Part shown: one piece after another, positions 12,401 through 24,264 of the stretch | Layout of the letters: every line of letters starts with the position of its first letter | Position numbering within the stretch: position 1 is the stretch's first letter | NCBI GenBank assembly: GCA_023630585.1 | Contig: CM042558.1 | Span: 13,864,800 to 13,928,799, forward strand | Length of the DNA: 64,000 bases | Direction of reading: 5' to 3' | DNA from: Cranoglanis bouderius | Taxonomy: Eukaryota; Chordata; Actinopteri; Siluriformes; Cranoglanididae | Notes under the pieces: generated by a model | Databases searched by the model: none | What the model was told of the DNA's origin: nothing | Seen by the model: only the letters and a program-made list of their open reading frames with translations | Translations under genes and position numbers: made by a program

Positions 12401-14621
12401 CATAGCAGTGTGGGAAACTAGTATTCTTGAGGACGCACTCACCTTGGAAAATGGCATGACCTTACATTCTTCTCAGTATAAGTAAATAAGTAAACACTCT
12501 TTGTGCACGGCAGTTTAGCAGAAGAGGAAGTGAAGACAGAGTCAGATGTGAATGAAGGAATGGAGATTGCCACACGATCCAAAGGTATGAAGAGCATAAC
12601 ATTTTGTAATTTATTATATACAGTGCTTTGAAAAACCCCCATCCTATTTTCGTCTGTTTTTGTGTATATCGCATATTAAATTGTTTCAAAAATTAAAACA
12701 AAATCTAAGATAACACAAAGGCAACCTGAGTAAACACAAAATACATTTTTAAATGATAATGTTATTTATTGAAGCAAAAAAGTTTCCAATACCAACTGGG
12801 CCTGTGTGAAAATGTATTTGCCCCCATAGTTACTAATTCCCCAAATCTATGAAACTGCATTCATAATGGGGTTCAGCTGGACTAGACGCAACCAGGCCTG
12901 ATTACTGCAACCCCTGTTCAATCAAATCAACACTTAAATAGAACTTTTTCAACAGCATGAAGTTGGTTAAAAGGTCTTACTCAGTAACACACTATGCCAA
13001 AATTGAAAGAAATTCCAGAAATAATGAGGAAGAAGGTGATTGAAATACATCAGTCTGGGAAGGGTTACAAAGCTGTTTCAAAGGCTCTGGGACTCCAAAG
13101 AACTACAGTGAGAGCCATTATCTCCAAATGGAAAAACTTGGCACAGAAGTGGCCAACTTTCCAAAATTTCCTCCAAGAGCACAGCAATGACTCATCCAGC
13201 TAGCCACAAAAGAGCCAAGGACAACATTAAAGGACCTACAGGCCTCTCTTGCATCAGTAAAGGTCACTGTTCATGACTCCGCTGTCAGAAAGACACTGGG
13301 CAAAAATGGCATCCATGGCAGATTGGCGAGGCGAAAACCACTGCTAACCCAGAAGAACATTAAGGCTCATCTGAATTTTGCCAAAATACACCTTGAAGAT
13401 CCTCAAACCTTTTGGGAGAATGTTCTGGGAACCGATGAGTTGAAAGTGGAACTGTTTGGAAGACGGGTCCCGTTATATCTGGCGTAAACCAAACACAGTA
13501 TTCCACAAAAAGAACATCATACCTATGGTCAAGCATGGTGATGGAAGTGATAGTGTGGGGATGCTTTGCTGCTTCAGGGCGTGGGCAACTTGCAATAATT
13601 AAGGAAAACATGAATTCTGCTCTCTACCAGAAAATCCTAAAGGAGAATGTTCCGTCTTCAGTCCGTAAGTTGAAACTCAAGCGCAGCTGGATTGTGCAGC
13701 AAGACAATGATCCAAAGCATAGGATTAAGTCCACCTCTGAATGGCTCAGAAAAAGCTAAATTAAAGTTTTGGAGTGGCCTAGTCAAAGTACTGACTTGAC
13801 CCAATTGAGATGTTGTGGCAGGACCTTAAATGGGCAGTTCATTCTCGAAAACCCTCCAGTGTGGCCGAACTAAAGCAGTTCTGCAAAGAAGAGTGGGCCA
13901 AAATTCCACCACAGTGCTGTAAAAGACTGTTCTCCAGTTATCAGAAGCGTTTGGTTGCAGTTACTGCTGCTAAAGGTGGCACAACCAGATTTTAAGTTTA
14001 AGGGGGCATTTAGTTTTTCACATGGGTGATACTGTAGCTGTTGGATAACTTTTGTTTTTGCTTATAATAATAAAAACTGTATTGTGTGTTTACTCAGGTT
14101 GCCTTTTTTCATGTTGTATTTTGTTTAAAGATCTAAAACTATTTAGTATGAGATATACACAAAAATAGAAGAAATCAGGAAATACTTTTTCACAGCACTG
14201 TATGATACTCACGGCACACCAGTAGACATGCATTTTCTCTAATTGTCTGAGTTTTGCTTTATGCAGTGTCTGATCCAGGGTCAGTGGAGCGCACCGCTCC
14301 AAAGCGCAAAGCGCCCAGCCCACCGCATTCATCCAATGGACATTCTCCGTCAGAAACTTCTCCTAGCCCGGTCAAAAAGAAGAAGAAACCGGGAGCCGTC
14401 AACAGCAGCAAAGATCAGGTTCAATGCTTTCTTAATCACTTCTCAAACCCTAACAATAGAATTACTTACCTTTGCTTTTACCATGCTTTTTTAACGATAA
14501 TCCTGACATCATGTCATCTTGATTGTCATTACATATCACTTATGAATTATCCTAATGGTTTAAGTGGTTCCTCTATCACCATGCCAGACCTCTGTGTCTT
14601 GATTTTCAGCCTGCAAACTGC

Positions 14622-14670
<49 letters not shown>

Positions 14671-17600
14671 TACCCAGAGAGTTCCTGGGAAATCATTATA
14701 TATTTAACAGTGTTGCTCCTTAGTTGATTTATTTTGCTTCATAGGTAGAGTATCTTGGTTTTATCTGTGGACAAGAGTTGTATTTTGAAATGGCAGGTAA
14801 ATTCCTTGACCCACTCAAATAAGATAATGTGATATGCCTGCTCTCGATTTATTTTATCTGTCTGAAGAGTGTAGTTGTGTTTTCTTTTATACTGACCGAG
14901 TGAAGCACGCAAGGTTTGCACAATACAGCAAGTGAGGTCAGCCGTCACTTTTGCTGCTGCGCAAAAGAACATTCCTCTACAGCGTAAGGAATGTTTCAGT
15001 GATTTCTGGTAGACTACAAAACATTTAATAGAATATTTAATGCTTATGGAGGGGCATGGTGGCTTATTGGTTAGCACGTTTGCCTCGCCCCTCCGGGGTT
15101 GGGAGTTTGAATCTCGCCTCTGCCCTGTGTGCGTGGAGTTTGCATGTTCTTCCTGTGCTTTGGGTGTTTCCTCTTCCAGTCCAAAGACATGCATTGTAGG
15201 CTGATCGGCATTTCCAAATTGTTCGTAGTGTGTGCAATTGTGCCCTGCGATGGGTTAGCACCCTGTCCAGGGTGTCCCCTGCTTTGTGCCCCGAGTTCAT
15301 TTGGATAGGCTCCAGGCTCCCTGTGTAGGGTAAGCGGTATGGAAAATGGATGGATGGAATTAAGGCTTATTTGAATCTAATGTGAACATATTGTGAGCTT
15401 GATGTGTCCTTCCCCATTTTTGAAATCTGAATCCTTTAGTTGTAAGAGTAACTGATGTTAGTTTAAGCTTGTAAAACCCCTGGCAAAATTTATGGAATCA
15501 CCACACTTAGAGGATGCTCAACCAGATTTTTTACTTCATAGCAAATAAACAAAGCATGGATATGACACAAAACAATTTTAGTATAATAGCTGAACATTCT
15601 GGCTTTGTGAAACATACCTCAAACAAATTAAATTAAATTGTTTAAATTAATGGCATATTGTTTTCCAGATCAAGTAAGGAAAAATTATGGAATCACCTTG
15701 TAATTTGCATTTCCAAACAAATACTGGCAATACAAGTCTAAAAATGCAAATTAGTCTGCAGTTAAAAGAGAGTACTTGCAGACCTTAGCCTTGGACTTTT
15801 TTAAAGGAAACATGGCCCCAACAAGAGAGTTGTCAATTGAAACAATGGAAAGGATTATAAAACTCCTTCAAGAAGGAAATTTAACACGGAGTGTGGCAAA
15901 AGATGTTGGTTGTTCCCAGTCAGCTATGTCTAAAATTTGTCTGGTGCCATTCTAATGAAACATATAAAGATGACTGTCTGAAGAAAACAATCAATTTTCC
16001 CCACTCATTTATGATATGGGGTTGCATGTCAGGTAAAGGACCAGGGGACACCTCAACAGTCAATGCACAGGTGTACACCGAAATTTTGGACACTTTTCTC
16101 ATTCCCTCGATAGAAAATAAGTTTGGTGATGATGAAGTCATTTTTCAGGATGATAATGCATCTCACCACAGAGCAAAAAGCTTTTCTTCAGGAAAGGCAG
16201 ATCAACTCAATGATATGGCCAGCAAACAGTCCAGATCTCAATCTGATTGAAAATTTATGGTGGAAATAAAAAAATTGGTCCATGACAAGGCTCCATACTG
16301 CAAAGCTGATCTGTTAACCGGTATTCGAGAAAGCTGGAACCAGCTTGATGGAGAATATTGTTTTTCATTAGTGAAGTTCATGTCTCAAAGAATTCAGGCC
16401 ATCATAAAAGCCAGAGGAGGAGCAACTAAGTACTAATTGTGATTTTCTTTTGTTGATGATTGCATAATTTTCCATGCCGGGTGAGCGTCTTGTAAGTGTG
16501 GTGATTCCATAATTTTTGCCAGGGGTTGTACTGTTAGTCAAAAAATTATTTGCTCTTGCTTTTGCTCTGCAAACATTAGATGTTAGTTTGGTAGATTAGA
16601 TTGCTTATTTGATTTAATTAAATTAGGAAACATTTGCTCTCGTAGTAGGTATGGTGCCCTCCACTAATATTGGCACCCTTGGTAAATATGACAAAGAAGG
16701 TTATGAAAAATTGTCTTTATTGTTTAACCTTTTGATCTTTTGTTAAAAAAAAATCACAAAAATACTCTGCTCTCATGGATATCAAACAATTGCAAACAAA
16801 ACGCAGGTTTATATAAAAAAAAATCTTTGTTACATATAGGTGTGCAACAATTATTGGCACTCTTTTAGTCAATACTTTGTGCTACCAAGATAACAGCTCT
16901 GAGTCTTCTCCTATAATGCCTGATGAGGTTGGAGAATACATGGCAAGGGATCTGAGACCATTCCTCCATACAGAATCTCTCCAGATCCTTCAAATTTCAA
17001 GGTCCATGCTGGTGGACTCTCCTAGTCAGTTCACCCCACAGGTTTTCTATTTTGTGGTCAGTAAACCATTTTTGTGTTGATTTTGATGTACGTTTTGGAT
17101 CATTGTCCTGCTGGAAGATCCAACCACTGCCCATTATAAGCTTTCTGGCAGAGGCAGTCAGGTTTTCATTTACTATCTGTTGATATTTGATAGAGTCCAT
17201 GATGCCATGTATCCTATCCTAATTATTACCCTGATGGTGGAAATGGGCATTTTCAATGCTTGTGCTATTTTCTTATAGTCACTTCCCATTTTGTGAAGCT
17301 CAACAACCTTTTACCGCACATCACAGCTATATTCCTTGGTCTTACAAATTTGTATGAATGACTAAGGAAATTTGGCCTATGTGTTACCTCATATTTATAC
17401 CCCTGTGAAACAAGAAGTCATGGTTGAACAGTTTCCTGTTCCTAGTCACCCAGGTGTACTAAAGAAATGTCAAATATCAATGGGAATATACTTCAAATAT
17501 ATTTTTCTCATATGAATTCATAGGGGTGCCAATAGTTGTCACACACCTATATTTAACAAAAATATTTTTTTGGATAAACCTGTGTTTTGTTTGCAATTCT

Positions 17601-20512
17601 TTGATATCCATGAGAGCAGAGTATTTTTGTGAATTTTCTGAACAAAAGATCAAAAGGTTAAACAATAAAGACAATTTTCACAGTCTTCTTTGCTCATATT
17701 TACCAAGGGTGCCAATATTAGTGGAGGACACTGTAGATGGTAAGACTTTGGTTTAAAGGAAAAAAACATTTGTATGAACAAAAATGCATATAACAATCAC
17801 TATAATTCAATGCAAGTGTATAGAGAGTATGCACCTTTGGAACAATGGCTTCTGTCATCTGTCCAGGTCTCTAATTTGTACATCTGCAGTGTTACATCTG
17901 TGTGTCATGAGCTGCAGTGCCTTTCTTTTGAAACCCCCGCTCTCTTGTTTTTTTTTGCCTGCATTCCAGTCCGAACTAAGACATGGTCCCTTTTACTATG
18001 TGAAGCAGCCCGCACTCACCACAGACCCTGTTGATGTTGTACCGCAGGACGGAAGGAACGACTTCTATTGCTGGGTGTGCCACCGCGAGGGCCAGGTGCT
18101 CTGCTGTGAGCTCTGCCCACGCGTCTACCATGCCAAGTGTCTCAAACTGGCTGCTGAGCCTGAAGGCGACTGGTTCTGTCCTGAGTGTGAGGTACTGGCA
18201 CACACTAACACTGCCACCAGAATGCGAGACAAAATGTGCCTTTAAAATGTTCATAGTTATTTAAACACTATTGTCTTACAGGTAGTTTGTGAATTGTAAA
18301 TATTTAAAACTCTGGGCAACAGGGTTTCAAATGTTAACAAAATTGTAGAAGAATGAGGTATATCTTACATAGGATTTAATTATAAATAAAAGCTACAAAC
18401 GCACTATTTTCTGCCAGATCAGAAGTGTGTGGACATTACAGGTGATTGACAGTGGTGTCTCCCCAGCAATGTAAACAACTCGTCAACACTAGCATCAACA
18501 TCAAGTGCTAGAAAAGTGTGTAAGAATGACAGAGTGACACTTCCACAGTGCTTTTTTTTCACATGTCCTGAGTCATTGCGTGGTATATTTGTGCATTTTG
18601 TACATATTTCTAGCTGCATTTGTGGAAAGCAGCAAAATAAGCTAAGATGGTATGTTTGTGTGCACTCTACTGCTACTTTCCATCTTCCACCTAGTTTTAA
18701 AAACCACACCGGACACAAAAGTGACACAACAGGAAAGCATTCGCCCTATCGTCAGGAGATTGTGAATTTCAGTCTATACAGGGTTTCATGGAGGTTTTTG
18801 GAGTGATTGTTGCAGCCAAAATTGCTTGATTTTGCTGCGGCTTTTTAAAAAATTTTGAGATGCAACTTGTGCAGTTTTTATGCCTTTTTTGTGGAAAACT
18901 ACTTGAATTGGCTAAACTGCATTTGCACAAAATTGTTTTGCAGTGATCTTTGTTGGTAAATGAGACCTTTTAGATGTACTCGTGTTCGACGCACGTGAAT
19001 CGAAGAGGCCAAATCGGCAGAAAATCTGTGGTAATTTTGAAAAATTGCAAGCTCCTCCGACTATTGCGGCGTTTGCTTGATTTTGCTTTAATTTCTGAGA
19101 TCGACGTCATGGAAAATCCTGGAGGGACTGGAATTTGAATTATGATGATGTCACATTCATCTCGTGCCAGGGGACCAAATTTGGCCGTGCTCTCTGGGTG
19201 GGAGGGATGCGCTCTAATTGCTCTCATTCCTGTCAGTCAGAGCTAGCCAATCATCGGCTTCTGTGAGCTCAAGTATGTGGAAGAGGGCAGACAGCGCTAT
19301 ACTCTAATTGTGTTTGAACAGTTTAAAAAGGTGGCTGACTTGAAGGACGCACATGCTAGCCTTCTCGTTCCTGCATGAAAAACAATGGGTTCATTAGACA
19401 GAAATACAGTTGGCATTGCACTTTACAGTACTAGGCATAGGCTGTGATGATTTCAACCACAGTGCAGTTCCTTTTACCATTTAAAAGAACTACTCAGCAT
19501 TAAAACGCTATAAACTGCCACAAATAGTAATATACACTGTATAGTAGTAATATACACTGTCTATAATAAAAACAGTGTACATAACATGATGAACATTCTA
19601 ACTAGATGAACTAACAAGTGAGCAGGTAGAAGTCAGTTTCTGTGGTTGGGGTAAATTAGTAGAAATTGGTCCTCAGAGAGACCTGATGGCACCTCTATGA
19701 AATATTGTCCCTCTTGACTGAAGAAATCATTAAAAAAAAAAACCCACAACAAAACAGAAATCGTTCTCTTCTTTGTAGCTGATGGTAAATTTAGAAGCTA
19801 TAGCTGACAGTATATTGAAGAAAAAGAAGCCTTTATTTGTCACATATACAATACAGCACAGTGAAATTCTTTTCTTCGCATATCCCAGCTTGTTAGGAAG
19901 TTCAGGTCAGAGCACAGGGTCAGTCATGATACAGAGCCTCAAGCAGAGAGGATTCATGGCCTTGCTCAAGGGCCCAACAGTGGCAGCTTGGCGGTGCTGG
20001 AGCTTGAACCCCAACCTTCTGATCAGAAACCCAGAGCCTTAACTGTTGAGCTGCCACGGCCCCAACTGACAGGGGCTTTAATGAAACGTTGTTAATTTTT
20101 GAAAATATATAAATGTGTTTAAGAGATGTGCCAAAACATAATGATCAATTTTAACAATGCATCTACTTTTTCAGAAAATAACCGTTGCAGAGTGCATTGA
20201 GACCCAGAGCAAGGCGATGACCATGCTCACACTGGACCAGCTGTCTTACCTTCTCAAGTTCGCCCTCCAGAAGATGAAACAGCCAGGTGTAAGTGCTCAG
20301 CCCAGTTCTAACTGTGGAAATTTACTCATGCCACGTCTTTTCCTGACATAAATGTCAGCAGTTATCATATATAGAGTTTTCTGCATGAGGAGATGTTATG
20401 TGAAAGTAAATATACAATTCCTTCCACACAAGCTAATTCACATCATTGAGGAGATTAAATATTTCACTCTCTGTGTCTCTCTGTCTCTGTTTTGCTTCTT
20501 TCTCACTCTCTT

Positions 20513-20581
<69 letters not shown>

Positions 20582-23500
20582 TCAGACAGAACCATTTCAG
20601 AAGCCAGTGTGTCTTGAGCAGCATCCTGATTACGCAGAGTATATTTTTCATCCCATGGATCTCTGTACATTAGAAAAGGTAAACAAGAAACTTTCAAAAA
20701 CTCATCTTGCACTAACATGTCATTTGCTTTGGAATGGAGATGTTTGAGGATTTTATTTTTCCATTCCTATTCAGAATATCAAAAAGAAAATGTACGGCTC
20801 TACCGAAGCGTTCCTGGCTGACGTGAAGTGGATTTTGCACAACTGCATTATTTACAATGGAGGTCGGACATAACACTGATACATATACAGTATGTTTTTT
20901 TATCTGTCGTTGTTGATTTGTGTGAAAATTATAAAAACAATTTTCATATTTTCTAGGAAACCATAAGCTCACCACAACAGCTAAAGTTATCATAAAAATC
21001 TGTGAACATGAAGTGAGTAAAGCAGGGTTTGAAAGTTTTTAGATAAATGCAATAGTTAAAATGAAAATGCAAAGTTTGGCGCCAGCTTTTTCAGATGTTT
21101 TCTGTCTTTCAGATGAATGAAATCGAGGTCTGTCCAGAGTGCTATCTTTCAGCCTGCCAAAAGAGGGACAACTGGTTTTGTGAGCCATGTGTAAGTAGTA
21201 CTTACTATGCAGTATAAATATGTAATTATTAATGTATTCAACATTAACATTACTGAAATCATGTGAATTTACAGTCTCCTTGTTTGACTTGCTGTTTATT
21301 TTAGAGTAACCCTCATCCCCTAGTGTGGGCCAAACTTAAGGGCTTTCCATTCTGGCCTGCCAAAGCTCTACGAGACAAAGACGGACAAGTAGATGCTCGA
21401 TTCTTTGGACAGCATGATAGGTATGGAGTGCCCCAGAGGTCTTATCATCTTCTGCACTGCTTTATATACAGTACTGTGCAAAAGTTTTAGGCACATGCAA
21501 AGATGCCTTCAAGATAATGAAATTAAATGTTTGTACATTAAACAAAAAATACCATAAAGAGCAGTAAACAGTAGTAAATGAAACAAAGTCAATATTTGGT
21601 GTGACAGAAAAATAAAAATTTAACTAAAAATAATAGTCTCCGGTACAATTTGTGCAGTTTTATAAGGAAATGAGCTGGTAAGTTTTATTGAGCATCTTGC
21701 AGAACCAGCCACAGTTCTTCTGGAGACTTTGACTTTTGCACTCGCTTCTTATTTTTGCAGCAAAACCCAGCAGCCTTCATTGTGTTTTTGTGTCTGAAAA
21801 GTGTCTCTTACCTAATATGCTGCTTTCTTTAATGACATACAAACATTTTACTGTAACATTTAATTTTGTTCTAGAAAACTAATGTTTGGGAATCTAAAAT
21901 GTTTTTTGTATTGACTTGATAATGTAGAAGTCAAAAAATCTATAACAAAGTTTGTACTAAAAAAAAAATAGGGTGCCTAATACTTTTTACACGTTCCTAA
22001 AAAAAATTCCTTTTTTTCAGGGCCTGGGTCCCAATCAATAATTGCTACCTCATGTCTAAAGAGATTCCTTTCTCCGTAAAGAAGACCAAAAGCATCTTCA
22101 ACAGTGCCATGCAGGAGATGGAGGTCTATGTGGAGAACATTCGGAAAAAATTTGGCATCTTCAATTACGCCCCGTTCCGCACACCCTACACGCCCGACAA
22201 CCAGTTCCAAATGCTACTCGACCCAGCAAACCCTGGTGCTGGCTCGGTCAAACCTGAAAAACAGGAGAAGGCCAAGTTCAGCGTTGATCTGACAGCATCA
22301 CACGTAGGCAAGGGCATGGTGTCGGCCGGGATGGGTGGTGGAGGGACTACTGGTAGGCGGATCTCTATGCCAGACATACCGCGATCACCAATGAGCACTA
22401 ACTCTTCTGCTCATACCGGCTCTGATGGCGAGCAGGAAGGTGGAGAAAAGAGCCTGACCAGAGCACTTCTGCAACACCACAGCACAGGAGAAGAGTCTCT
22501 GGATAGCACAGGTAGTAGCGTAATGTTACAGTGCCACCGCACGCAATACTTTATGCTGTCACTATACTGATAAAGTTCTCATTTTACATTTTAATCTAGG
22601 TTCATCTTTGAAAGCATGCTGAATTGTGCACTTATTGAAAATTAATTTCAATATTTATTCTACAGCATTTTTAGATTTGAATTGAGAAATAAATTAAAGC
22701 ATGAGCTTTCTCTTAATCGTTTGCAGTCTATGACTCCTAATGTAAAAAAGACTTAAGAAAATCTCCATAGACCGCCACTGCGATGATCATTTCTATTTAT
22801 TGGACACAGAGCTTTTTATTCCTAAAGTTTTCAGAACTGAAACCAGTTACATAATTTTTAAAATGTAGATTTGATTTTTAGATTGGTGTACAGTCAACAT
22901 TGTTTATACTTGTTTTGATGTTATTGAGATTTAGAGTTAGCCCATTCAGTTCATATAACCTGTTAATTAGGCTGTAATTAGCTATAACATTTAACTATAA
23001 TAACGAAATAATAAATATAACAACTCTGATGGTTGTTGATGGTGATCACTACTGTACTACCATTAAAACCTGCTGGCTACTTTGAGAACCAAGGACTGCT
23101 TTGTCACAAAGGAGTAAAAAATAAATAAAATCTAGATCTAAAAAACATAATGTGAATCGATGAATGATATGCTATTAGATCACCCATATTGAAATACTAA
23201 TAATAATTGACATCTGGTTGGGAGTAGCTAACACAGAAGTTCTTGATTTTGCTTCTATGTATTTTTTTAGATCTGTCCTGCACCCACTTGACTAATCCTC
23301 CTGCATATTTGAGATGAATCTGCCACGTTAGAACAAAGAAAGCACTTTTGTGCTTTTGTTTATCGTTAGCCATGTTAACATTTTTAAGTGACGTAGTCCT
23401 TATATAAATACGTCCAAATTAAGCAGCCCGTTGGTGTCCACAGCATCCCCTGCTCCTCCGCGAGCCGGTCCTGCAGGCAGCACGATGGACAGCCCTAAAC

Positions 23501-24216
23501 CATTTCACTCTACAGTCCCAAACACACCAGTTAAACAGGAGAAGACCCCCGGCACAGGCAGCATCTTAAACCTTAACCTTGGTAAGCTGTTTCTCCTCTA
23601 ATTAAAGCTGTATTTGAGTTAACAGTTCCAGTATAAATTAAATCAGCATATAACAGTTCCAGTATAAATTAAATCAGTGTTGCCCATGTAAAGTGTTATA
23701 AAGCCTGTGCCAATCCCTAAATGTACGATGTAAGTCTGGTGTATCTGTATCTCGTTTCAGACCGTAGTAAGGCCGAGATGGACCTAAAGGAGCTGAGTGA
23801 GACTGTACAGCAGCAGCAGGGCGCTCAGGCCTCACTCACTTCCCCTAAAAGGCAGATCAGGAGCCGCTTCCAGCTCAACCTTGATAAGACCATTGAGAGC
23901 TGCAAAGCTCAGCTGGGTGAGCTCACAGATACCAGAAAGTCTTCTTTTAACATTACAGTAATATCAAAAAAAGTAATAATGCGGTTATTTTAATTAATAA
24001 TAATAGAACTAATAAAAAAAATTTCATCTGTTTGAGGGGTTTTTTAAAATTTTATTTCAGACACTATGTAAATAATAATAAATTAAATAAAATACATTTA
24101 TTTGAATTATAAAAGTACAAGAACAAATCACAAGTTTAAACAAGTCAATTCCCAAATTCACATAAATTTTTGTTCCTTTCTTTTTACCAAGGAACATGGG
24201 CAAACTAAAGCTAACC

Positions 24217-24264
<48 letters not shown>

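Noticed and set aside
17784..18245. Alternative longer exon 4 with upstream frame
   Set aside because: The upstream part (17784-17969) lacks homology and precedes a clear acceptor at 17969.
20433..20747. Arg-Glu and Ser-Leu repeat frames
   Set aside because: They are translations of the CT microsatellite. The real coding is exon 6 at 20586-20678.
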